A DNA stretch of 64,000 nt, taken from Mesotaenium endlicherianum. Taxonomy: Eukaryota; Streptophyta; Zygnematophyceae; Zygnematales; Mesotaeniaceae. The stretch lies in NCBI GenBank assembly GCA_009602735.1, contig WELA01011136.1:1005293-1069292 (forward strand). Direction: 5' to 3'. A model generated the notes under the pieces. That model did no database searches, was not told where the DNA came from, and worked only from the letters and a program-made list of their open reading frames with translations. Made by a program: the position numbers and the translations under genes. This document shows, piece after piece, positions 54,382 through 64,000 of this stretch (position 1 is its first letter; each line of letters opens with the position of its first letter).

Positions 54382-55436
54382 CTTTGTTTGCAAGCTACCT
54401 TGCACCGCACCTTTCTTAATAATCATTACTAGAGACAGGAATGCTTGTGCTTGACTGGACGTCGCATAGCACGCATTACGTTCATATGACATATACTTCA
54501 TACTGACGAACCCAGTGGAGGCTGCTGAGGCAACCTCCTTCCCATGGATTTCCTATTGGAAGCAACCATCAATAAAAATTTCAACTTTCTCCCGCCTGTA
54601 TATCGGGCCTGAGACTTAATTATCTGCAATTGCAAATCAATCAACCTCTCAAAGATGTTAGTTTCTTCTGGAATAGCAGATCAGCCTTGACACTTACGTA
54701 TGTGCTCAGACTTCAAAACCGCAGCACCTCCCAACCAACTTGTCCTCCTTCCCGGCCCTGTTGGCATGTGTATGTACAGGGTTGATTTGACCGTCAACAG
54801 ATCTGGACAGCGCGGATTTGCCAAATGCATCCGCGAATTCCCTCTACCAGCATCAGAAAGGCAAGTCTTGCATGCGATATACATTCTCAATTCTGTTACC
54901 TCGTCATTCACCTATCAACGTATTCACACAGCATACTGTGCATGGGCTACTGAGGAGTCAGTGAGGAGTCAGGCGTTTAACCGTCGTAGAACGCATGCCG
55001 GCCGCAACAGATGCTACTCTATAGTATATATCCTGTAAATTTGAAATCTGCCCGCGTGGGCTGGCGGGGCTGATGCCTAGATACAACGTTGAACGATGCA
55101 TTGTATCAAAGAAGAAGTCTCCCACGAGTCAGTAGACAGGTTGCAGTAGGGTTGTCACGCCTGTATCTATGGCACGGTGGCAGCCGGCCCCCAGATTGAC
55201 AACCAGCGGAATGTGCCTTTGAGCGCCCTTAAGTGTTCAGTCTTCAAGGTTGGGAAGTGCTCACTCAATCAGGTAGATAGTCAATCAGATAGATAGTCAA
55301 TCATACCCAAACATTCAGAGCGGCCGCTGGTGCTGCTTCTGCTATTGCTGTTTTTGGCCCCGGCTCCTATTTTGTCCCTCTGCTGCTGCCCATGCTGCTG
55401 ACGGCGATGGCAATAATGACTGGTGGCGAGACGCAG
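54382..55436. other. Region upstream of the Rab gene
   Basis: No feature firmly supported. It should contain the missing 5' exon(s) and promoter of the Rab gene. A plus-strand frame at 54700-55038 is open for 112 codons but resembles nothing known. CAATCAGATAGATAGTCAAT repeats occur near 55265-55305, and a pyrimidine-rich tract precedes the first Rab exon found. Confidence 0.35.
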
Positions 55437-58400
55437 GGGTGACCTGGAGCTTACGGAGAAGATCCTGCTGGTGGGGGAGCCCAGCGTGGGCAAGACCGCG
55501 CTCGCCCTGCGCGCGTGCAACGGCGCCTTCCTCTGCCACTACAAGGCAAGGCCGCCCAGCTGCACCCCGCAAGTACCAACGTGCGAGTCGCAGTATACCG
55601 CAAGCGGCAATATCTAGCAACCTGCGAGAGCGCCGCCTTGCAACATCTGCATTGTGCAATCTGCAGGCGTCCAATATGCGCGCCATGGACGCCCTTCATT
55701 TGTTAATCTGCCATCTGCAATTTGCGGTTCTGCCATCCGCTGCAATGTTTGCATGCAGTCTGCGACCGGCTATTTGCACTCCTGCTGTCTGCAATCTGCA
55801 ATCTTTGGCAGTCTGCATCCAGCCCACATTGAAAGCAAAACTCTCAATTATCGATTGCCGCGTGTCTCCTAGGCTGTCTGCTCTGTGCGTTATATCACCG
55901 GCAATCTCCCAGCCCCGAGGTCACTCCCGGTGCTCCTACCTCTGTGCACGTATTAACTGTGTAATGCACGGATGGCCCTCGGACCCAAACAACTGGCGCA
56001 GGTCCCGCAGCACATGTAATTTGTTGAATCTCACGGCAGCTATCCTGCCACAGCTGACGGCGCACGGGGGGTGCATTGTAGGGCGCAAATTGCGCCTGGC
56101 ACGGTTCATACCTTATTTTTGTCAGTCAGGCTTCAGCCCCCGTGCATCTGGGTGATATGCTTTGGCAGCAGGCAGCAAGAAGGCAGCAGGCAGTAGCAGA
56201 GACAGCCTTCTTGCTGCTGGACACCGATCCTCCTCTCTGGGCCCTGGGCCCTCCTGCTGTGATGCCAATTTCCAATGCAGCGGAAACTGGCCCATGCAGT
56301 GCACAAGGTCATGCATGCGCAGGCTAGGCAGGAGAAAGCCTCCAGAGTCAGCAGCTCTTTCCCACCCACGCCTTCTGGCCGGGGCCGTGGCGCAAACCAA
56401 GCACTGCGTCCGTGCTCCCGAGGGGTGCAGCCTCAGCCCTCTTGGCTGGAGCCGAATGCCAACTCTGCTGAGCCACTTTCCTTTTTTTTCGAGTGCGTGC
56501 CTCCATACGTGCGTGTGTGCGTGTGTGCACACATGTGTGCGTGTGTGCGTGTGCGTGTGCGTGCGTGCGCGTGTGCAGTCAACGATCGGCGTGGACTTCT
56601 TCAAGCAGAAGTACGCCATCCAGGGCTTCAACTTCACGCTGCACATGTGAGAGGAACTCTGAGTCCCAGAGCTCCTTGCACATGCGCGCATCTCCGTCTC
56701 TCTCCATGTCGCGCGCGCCCCTACATGTACAGGGGCAAGACTCAAGAGGGCTGCACGGGCAAAAGAGCTGGTATTGGGCGCTGTAGGAGCGGCACCTTGA
56801 TTGGCTGGACTTAGCCCTCTCCTGTTGTATCTATGACTGTAACAGATTACGACTATTGTAAAATTGAACAGTGACGGTCATCGTCAACCAGAGCAGCTCG
56901 CGTTGGATAATCAGGTGGGCGCTGTTCCGGCTGCCTCGTTAAGGAGCCCCGCAGTCTTACTCATGGCCCGTGGGGTCCACGTGTAGACTGGTTGGTCATG
57001 CCATGCAGTGCGGCTCGTTCATGCAAGGGCCGGGCAACGCCTGCAGCAGGTGCACATGCATGTGCCTGCCTGAGTATGTATACTGGTGCATGCATGTGCC
57101 TGTAGGAGAAAGACACCCCCAGTATCGTACGTGCAGGAGGTGCATGTGCCCGACACCTGTCGCATGCAATAGCGTTCCAGGTCAGTGCACTCGAGTGCTG
57201 ACGTGTGCACGTCATCCTCCAAAGGGGCAGGACCAAGCCGCATGTTAGATTAGATGCCCTTCCAAACTTCGCAACTAGCTCCGGCAATCTCAGCTCAAAA
57301 ATTTGAGTTGCGCATGCTGGCCTAACACCCAAGCAAATTGCTCATGGTCGCCTCCAATGGCTGCGTCGTGCGAGCGTGGTGCTCCAGGACCCAAGCTCTG
57401 CCACCTGGCTTGATGCATCGGGTGCAAGGATGTGCTGTTGTACGCACGACACATCAGCACGGACACGTGCGTGCTTCTTGGAGCTAGTGTCGCCAGGTAG
57501 GAGGAGCTTGGCACTTGGTGGGAATCCGGGCTCCAGCTACGTGCCAGCCATGTATCTCTGAAATTGGCCATCGGTATGTGCATGTGCCCATTAGTTTCTA
57601 GAAAAGCGAGGCCGCACCAATTGCGGGCGAGGAACCATATGCATGCGTGCATGCGCCGGCACATCTTGCACGTGTGCGCGTGCGTGCGCACATGTGTGTG
57701 TGTGTATGCGCATGCGCCATGCGTGCGTGCATCACATCTCTCTTCTTCTTGTGTGCTTGCCATAATCCTTTGCGTGTGAGCAGATGGGACACGGCGGGGC
57801 AGGAGCGCTTCCGCTCGCTCACGCAGTCCTACTTTCGGGGGGCGGCCGCGTGCATCGTCGCCTTCAACCTAGGCTCGCCCGACACGCTTGCCAGGGCTCG
57901 CCAGGTCAGCACCTGCCGGGCCGCCAGCTGGCTGACCTGGAGCCTCTGCCAGCTGGACGAGCGGGAGCCCCAAATACTCTGCATGGGTGCCAGGCTGGGA
58001 GGGGGCTACTTTTGGCCAATAATTTCTGGGTGCATTGTCAATCAGTGGAGCTTTGTCTGGGGGAGACGGCAAGGACAATTCTCTCTGGTTGCCGGTCAGA
58101 ACCTGTGCTGACGGAAGCCTGACGGGTGGCGCTGTGCGTGGGCTGGCCTCTGCTGCAGTGGCTCTCGGAAGTCCTGAAGGAGAATTTGACCAATCGCGAC
58201 TTCTGCTGCTTCCTTGTTGGCTGCAAGGTCCCCCCCCTTTCCTCGCCATTTTTACCCCCCCCTCTCCCTCACCTCTCTGTCCCCTCTCTTTTCATTCCAC
58301 TGTGTGTGGCTTCCTCTTGGTTTGATTCCTAGTGACAGGTAGGTATATGTCTATGTGTGCAATTTTTGCTAGACTAGAAACTCTCCGACACGAATATCAA

Positions 58401-61204
58401 CTTTCTGACTCTTGAGTAGTCCCGCTACCTTTTCTTTCTCTTTGTTCCCTCTCCCTCTGGTTGCGATGTCCGTGGAATTTACCTTGTGTCTTTGGTGCGA
58501 GCATGGGCAAATTCTACATGTCCGAAGTCACAATCACCTTCTTTCTTGAGGTGTGTATCAAGCTTTGCATCTGAAGTGGACACCTGGCTCTTCCTGGTGA
58601 AGGCGGACATGTTCCATGCAGTGACGCGGGAGCAGGCGGAGACTGCCGCCCACGACATGAACGCCGAGTATTTTGAAGTCAGCTCCAAAGAAGGTACGGT
58701 GCCTGACCCTGACGCGTGACGCAATTGTTTCCAACAGCTTGCCGGCCCCTCCTTCCAGCTGTCCACTTACCATATTTCCACGTCACGTCATATACGTACC
58801 TTCAAAGCCAACAAGGTCAAACAATCAGGCTCATCGTGACAGACTTCAGGACCTCTCTTGTAATGGTCAGCACTAGGTCAACAATCTTCATGAGAACGCG
58901 CGACTGTGCACGATCTCCTTACTTGAATTGCAACCTTCACCTTCTAACAAGCACTTCCATGTTTGTGAAGTCGACACGTTCACAGACGAGCATGTCCGTG
59001 CCAAGAGGGTGCGCTTTCACACCTGCCTTTAGGAAGTCCGAAGTGTGCGCGCCACTGGAAAGTGGTCAACCGAATGGTATCTGATTGACATCCGCAGACT
59101 CTCACCCACCTCCTCCCCGGACCAAAGCCAGCTGCCACACCACACGCACGGCCTCGGGGGGGTGCTCGGGGTCTACACCTGTCTCCATCATCCTCCCGCC
59201 AATGCGCGCCCCGTGAACACGGATGCGTGCAGATCCATTTTCTGCCGACGAGGGCACAGATACCGTGCGTGCGTGCGTGCGTGCGTGCGTGCATGCGCCG
59301 TGCACCAAAAGTCGATAGACTGAGGACGCGCGCGCACGCTCGCTGCTAGCCTGATCCTTCCCACGGCTTCTTTTGCGGTGGCTTGCATTGCTTGCAGGCA
59401 CAAATGTGGACTGGCTCTTCAGCCGCATCGCCGTCGTTCTGTTCGAGAGGTCGATGGCGAGGGCGGCGGCAGCCATTCATGCGGGAGTGGACCCACTCCC
59501 TCCCTCAGGTCAGAGCAGCTCTTGCCCGTGCGCTCGATTTCTTGTGGCCATTTTGATATTGGGGGATGGGGGTGGGAATGAGGGTGGGGGTAGGGGGGAA
59601 ACTCACAAGAAAGAACAAAGCGCAGAATCCACATTCATATTCACACTTACTCAAAGTGCTGAGCTCTGTCTCTGTGGGCCGCAAGCAATAAAGTTTATGC
59701 ATGCAGGGGGTGCGCTCCTCCTTGCCATGCCTTGAAGTATGAGAGTGGGGATAGGGCATGTGAATTTGTTTTTGAATATGAGAGTGGAGGAGACAATTGC
59801 GCAGGGAGAGGTGGAGGTAGAGGCAGATAGTAGGATGCGTTTGAAGGGAGCGAGGGAGCAAAGGGCTGTAGGTTGCAGGGGGCACATAATGAAATCTAGG
59901 GCTTTGGATTTGCATTTCGGATTCGAAGTTTCAAGTCACCTGTTTGGATTCAGGGCACCGAATAATTTTTCTTATTTTCCGGCCAAGGGCGTTGGCTGTT
60001 TCCTTTGTTCCTTAGGATTGACCACCAAGCTGTGCCGTTCTGCCGCATGAACAAAAAGCTTCCGGTACCACCGTCCAAAACTCCGCTTGGCTTGTTGCAT
60101 CACAATAAAAAGATGATATGAGCTAAGGGGCACGGGCACGGGGGTGCTGAGGGGCACGGGGGCATGGGGTGCTGTGGGGCACGGGGGCACGGGGTGCTGA
60201 GGGGCACGGGGTCATGGGGGTGCTGAGGGGCCTTCCGGACGAAGCGATGAAATATATATTCCAGAAGCCTGCCAGAAGCCTGCCACGCCGCCATGTGAAT
60301 AGAGGGAAGCAAGATTTGTATCTCCGCAGGAAGCCGTGGCTGGCTCCTGCTCACGTTGGCCGATCGCATGCTCTCATGCGCACTACAGGTCCCAGGGTGC
60401 CATCTGATTTTGAAAATTGAGTGAGCAGTTGCTAGCGGGGTGATGCAACCGGTAGATCTCGATAAGTTTGTTGTCCGGACAATATACCTAGTTGGTCATC
60501 ACAAGTTGACACTGCATTATTTTGCAGGCAAATTCCAGCCACGGCTATGGCTGGGCACGCGAGCAACTGTCTTACTCATGCCTGCAAACTAGTGACACGT
60601 ACTTAACGCTCGTAAAATATGTTTGACGAGATTTAGAACAAAAAGTACTTCTAATTAACTCTTAGCCCGAAGCTCAAAGTGCGCATGAACACAAAACTCT
60701 AGCTTAGAACCCCAATCGTCACGTTGACTAGTGCTCGTTTCCTCCAGGCTCTAGCAAAGTCATCTATCAACAGTATACGGTAAGCGGTGCGCAGGGAGCG
60801 GTGAGTGGGAGACTGGTTGACAGCTTTGGACGGGATGTGCGCACTTCTTGCACATTCCCTTTCCCCGGGAGTCCGGCACAGGGCAAACCAGCTGGCACTT
60901 TTTTGATGCTCCTGCTGTGCATGTGGCATGTGTGGCACCCGCGTACATGTCAGCAGGGCAAAAGAGCAGTACGCCCTTACATCGAACTGCCAGGTCGAGC
61001 TCAGGCACGAGGGCAAGTGGCGGTCAAGCTGTGGTCGTGTACCAGGGGGGGGGCAAGGGCATCGGCGACCCTGGCGCCGGAAAGGGTACCATGAACTGGA
61101 AGGTGTCGAAGAAGGACCTGGCGGAGGCCTCCATCTCAAAGCCCATCACTCTTCAGGGGAAGCTGAGCAGCTCAAAGCGGGCCCCGAGCAAATGCTGCGG
61201 GTAG
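55437..61204 (+). CDS. Rab34/36-like small GTPase gene (5' end not found)
   Basis: Eight exons fit in phase: 55437-55545, 56579-56646, 57784-57904, 58159-58227, 58603-58693, 59398-59508, 60748-60779 and 61046-61204. They encode about 252 residues without the first exon(s). GTPase motifs: G1 GEPSVGKTAL, switch I region YK-STIGVDFF, G3 WDTAGQERF, G4 CKAD (Asn replaced by Cys, as other changes occur in this subfamily), G5 SSKEG. The C-terminus is SKCCG, a CCX prenylation signal for membrane anchoring. Effector and flanking segments (GVDFFKQKYAIQGFNFTL, FLVGCKAD, AEYFEVSSKEGTNVDWLFSR) resemble animal Rab34/Rab36 more than plant Rab classes. In animals Rab34 acts in cilium formation. Intron 1 uses a GC donor (AAG/GCAAGG); others are GT-AG. 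The boundary of the last exon rests on frame and the CC motif. Confidence 0.85.
55546..56578 (+). other. Rab intron 1, GC-AG, with TG repeat at its 3' end
   Basis: Donor GCAAGG instead of GTAAGG. 55620-55830 has recurrent CTGCAAT/TCTGCAATCTGC words. The last 70 bases are almost pure (TG/CG)n up to the CAG acceptor. Confidence 0.6.
56505..56576 (+). repeat. TGTGCG microsatellite at the Rab exon 2 acceptor
   Basis: About 70 bases of GTGTGTGCG type repeats ending two bases before the splice acceptor AG. TG/UG-rich tracts in this place can affect splicing. Confidence 0.85.
57663..57728 (+). repeat. TG/CG microsatellite in Rab intron 2
   Basis: Alternating GTGTGCGCGTGCGTGCG-like sequence with CATGCGCATG interruptions, about 60-120 bases before exon 3. 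Confidence 0.75.
59264..59299 (+). repeat. GTGC/TGCG microsatellite in Rab intron 5
   Basis: Seven or more GTGC units in a row, about 100 bases before exon 6. Confidence 0.85.
60127..60231 (+). repeat. G-rich minisatellite, ~25-bp unit, in Rab intron 6
   Basis: Four units of GGGGCACGGGGGCATGGGG plus TGCTGA with small changes. Runs of four or more G recur every 5-10 bases on the transcript strand, so quadruplex folding is likely. Confidence 0.85.
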
Positions 61205-62478
61205 CTTTAAGTATTTTTTTCTGAAGCTATAATATATGTTGGAAGATGAGGTGATGGTCAAGGGTGGCCGAACCAATTTGGAGGATGACCCGTGAAGGAC
61301 AATCAGACCTCTCATTGGAGCTGTATAAAGAAGTGATCTGCATCCCAGTCTGAACGGTTGAGGATTTACGGCTACTGAGGCAAGTATTCAGTCCTAGGGA
61401 ATGTGAAGGCTTATTTAGTTGTACTGGTATATAGGTCACACAAGAGCGCCAAGCACAGGTCCTCAAGCATGACACCTTGAGACCCTTCGGGACCATTTTT
61501 GGGAAACTTAACAGCCCCAGCACACCATCTGCGTTGTCAATGCTTAATTATATTCGTAGCTGAAAGTAAGGTTCCTAAGGATGGCACTGTCAGGAGGAAA
61601 GGGCAGTGAATGCAATTGTCACTCTGAAGAATGAGAAGGTGAGTTGGGCAAGGAAAATTCTTTGTAAGTTGCTGTCTTCGCAATACCATTTCACTGTTAT
61701 CTCAGCATGAGAAAGTGTTTGAACGTGACTAACAGTTGGCGATTGCCAAGGACCACGTTGTGAAGGTCCTCTTACAAAGGAGCAGGAAGATACACCACCA
61801 CTAAGTTTCTACACAAGGCACCGAAAAAGACAGCAGGCTCAGCACCACTGCAAGGCCCTAGCTAAGCACCTGAATGAAAAAATGTTACCATAAGGTACTT
61901 AGGTGCTATGTGGGCTCTAGAGCCTACGGCAGCCTGCAGTGTGAGTAGCGTTTGGCCAATAATTTCTCTCCTGCAATTACCCAGCAGGACTCGAGAAGCT
62001 GAAGCTGGCCTTGTAATCGCCGCACTCATTTTGAAAGAGACTAGTCATCGGCAAAAAAAACAGCAATGGTGAACTAGCTCCACAGCGAAAGACAACGGAA
62101 AGGGCCTCATTGGCCGAGGAGATGCACTTGTGGAGCGAGTTAGACATCCTAAGCAACTCTGCAACAGGAACTCAGTCTCTCGATGTTTAATACTTCCTTC
62201 ACTTCCTGGACGTTCTGGCGCTAGAGTGGGGTATGAGGGAGCAGACACATCTGCAAGACTGCAGGGACCACGTATGACACGCTGCTATTCACCATGCTGT
62301 CCCATCTCCTTATGAGGAGAAGAAAGACCTTCGCCCTCAAGAGGGGTAGGCCGTGCCCGCAGCTTAGGGTGGTCCACTAGATCGGAACATACTCGAGCCG
62401 GCCCTGCCCTCCGAGAACGTAAGGTTGCTGCCTTTCGTTCTAAGAGTCTGCGACTCTGCAAGGGCCGGTCAGGCCCGT
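61205..62478. other. Convergent intergenic region
   Basis: Lies between the 3' ends of the plus-strand Rab gene and the minus-strand CBM20-type gene. No further gene is supported. Poly(A) signals must lie here, but no strong AATAAA is obvious. Confidence 0.4.
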
Positions 62479-63976
62479 TCACTTTCTCTCCTCCTCCATG
62501 AGGGGTCTGCGACCAAGGCTGCCGAGGAGGCCATTCCACACCTTGGTTGCCCAGTTGCCGCTGCTGTTTTCCTCCTGGGGGGCCTCCAGAGCCTCCAGCT
62601 TCTCAAACTCCCCTGCCTCTGCCTCTGCCTCTGCCTGTGCCTCCGCAAGGGCCCTCTCCTGCACGTCAAAAGCAGCCAAGTGATGACTTCTGTAAGGATA
62701 ACATTCAATGAGGGTGAGTGTAGGCCAGCCTGGCCTATAAGTGTCACAAGACCGCCGTGGCTTCAAGCTTCAGCTCAATGCCCAGACTTTCAAACGTGCA
62801 GCTGATATGGAATCTCTATGGACTTCAGCTTACGGTGAAGACGTGCTAATAATTTCCAGAGCTGAGTTCACAAGTTGTGAATAAACCCCAAGGACACAAA
62901 GAGGTCACTTCAGCTCTGAAAGCCCGGACAACTGAGCCGGATCTGCACCCAAACCATATCCAATCGTCTCCTTTTATTTTCACACACAGCTTAGTGTCGC
63001 TTGGACAAGCAGACGAGTGTGTATGCTTCTGCTTTCATAACCCTGCATCCCGGAGTCCCATAGCTTGCTAGCTTCTCTTGTGGACACCTTCACTCCATCC
63101 CGTGATTTTGTCGAAAGAGCTCAACAATTCAGGACATCGTCTAGTTTGCAGAGGCTTTCTTCCCTCCACTCATGATCGCAGGGTGATCTAAAAGCTGGCA
63201 CCAAACTCTCGCTACAAGGCTGATCTTGGCAGAAAAAGCGGCGTATGCATCCACTGCATTATGTGGCAGGCTCTTGTTTTCCTAGTAATGATCGCAATCG
63301 CAGCACATGGCACGATATGTGTCTTGCATACGCTAGTCGCAAAGAGCAGCAAGCTGCTCACCTCTGCAGGTGGAGCTGCTGCCGCCGCGTTGCCAGAGAA
63401 CTCAAGTGGCTCCTGCTCTGCTTCTGCCTCTGTGGAACTACTGGTATTGCTTGCGGGAGCAATAGTTTCCTCTCCTGACATGGCTGCAGTGGCGGGGCTT
63501 TCTGGGATGGAAGGTAAGGACTCGGGACTGAAATCGGATACAGGCTCTACAGAAAACTCACTGGGATCATCTACTGCTTTGACAGAACTTCCGTATTTAA
63601 AAACTGCAGGCTCAGGCCCCCCAGTCTCCTCTAGCTCGAGCTCGAGCTCAGGCTTGGACTCTCCAGCTCCCTCTAGGATACTACTGGCATCTTCCGACAC
63701 TTCCATACTGCCAGTGCCCAGTTCATTGACTTCCTCCACACTCGCAGAGCTGGCAAGCCTGTTACTTTTATTCCCCACGTTTCTGTCAGCTACACTCACC
63801 TGCTCTTCTGTGAGTATCGTTGGGCGTTCTTCCCAGTTGAGTTCCTCCAGGATTTCCAATACGGTCGCTCCGTCGGTTGTCTCAATCACATGATTTTCCC
63901 CTGGTTGCCACATGACTTCTCCATGCTTTCCCTTCAAAATATACTTAAACTCTGTTGTTGTGCCACTCGGAAGGTC
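62479..63976 (-). CDS. CBM20-type starch-binding protein, last two exons
   Basis: Exons on the minus strand: 63976-63362 and 62658-62479, both phase 0, with acceptors TTTGTGCTCAG and TTTGACGTGCAG and donor GAG/GTGAGC. The first starts DLPSGTTTEFKYILKG and continues EVMWQPGENHVI, the second half of a CBM20-like carbohydrate-binding module: the Trp and the following PGxN are the typical starch-binding platform. Next is LEILEELNWEE, then a long acidic Ser/Glu-rich, probably disordered segment (ELELELEETGG, EAEAEQEPLEFSG). The last exon adds a Glu/Ala helix and a Trp-containing end (NWATKVWNGLLGSLGRRP). N-terminal exons lie beyond the window, so plastid targeting cannot be judged. It could be a starch-metabolism scaffold; no enzyme domain is seen. 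Confidence 0.65.
62659..63361 (-). other. Intron of the CBM20-type gene
   Basis: Spans donor GTGAGC to acceptor CGTGCAG on the minus strand. Exon phases match across it. Additional small exons cannot be excluded. Confidence 0.5.
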
Positions 63977-64000
63977 CTGAGCACAAAGAAGGACATGGGT

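Noticed and set aside
61227-61523. 98-residue minus-strand frame after the Rab gene
   Set aside because: No motif, no neighbour support, and within the range expected by chance in this composition.

Overview
The window reads as nuclear DNA of a plant-lineage eukaryote, most likely a streptophyte (charophyte, Chara-like) green alga. The clues are: LTR retrotransposons whose primer site matches initiator tRNA-Met as in plants; chromodomain Ty3/gypsy elements; intron-rich GC-rich host genes; a starch-binding (CBM20-type) gene; and a Rab34/36-type GTPase, a family usually kept by flagellated lineages and not known from seed plants. The organism call is inference; the elements and genes below are read from the sequence.

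Layout. 1-2761: 3' end of a chromodomain Ty3/gypsy element (E1) with its 3' LTR. 2762-20655: a GC-rich Ty3/gypsy element that carries a C5-cytosine DNA methyltransferase (DNMT) between protease and reverse transcriptase, and an integrase ending in a PHD-type zinc finger. It is split by a nested 8.8-kb element (family A, copy A1, minus strand, 10194-19021, target duplication GCGGG); the host frame continues in phase across the insertion. 20656-21795: a 1-kb segment between two short direct repeats. 21796-28330: about 6.5 kb of diverged ~190-bp satellite with several orientation flips. 28683-36115 (minus): remnant of a second, different DNMT, cut in two by a complete hAT transposon (29463-35733, 18-bp terminal inverted repeats, 8-bp target duplication). 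36881-41608: truncated family A copy A2. 41609-51788 (minus): unrecognised degenerate coding sequence, cut by family A copy A3 (42606-50446, target duplication GTAGG). 53362-54381: an unrecognised open frame. 55437-61204 (plus): Rab34/36-like gene in at least eight exons. 62479-63976 (minus): the last two exons of a CBM20-type starch-binding protein gene, convergent with the Rab gene.

How the parts work together. The main system of interest is the DNMT retroelement. Protease, DNMT, RT/RNase H, integrase and a histone-reader-like PHD finger in one unit suggest an element that could target chromatin and methylate DNA. This copy is dead: the catalytic Asp of both protease and RT is Asn, and both changes are CpG to CpA, the mark expected of methylated-cytosine decay. 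Family A shows a textbook -1 frameshift signal at the gag-pol junction (TTTAAAA, 7-nt spacer, 10-bp hairpin) and a large extra ORF of coiled-coil and acidic character downstream of the integrase. None of the three A copies is autonomous.

Seven single N bases each sit between two copies of a short direct repeat. They look like unmerged contig overlaps and cause false frameshifts.
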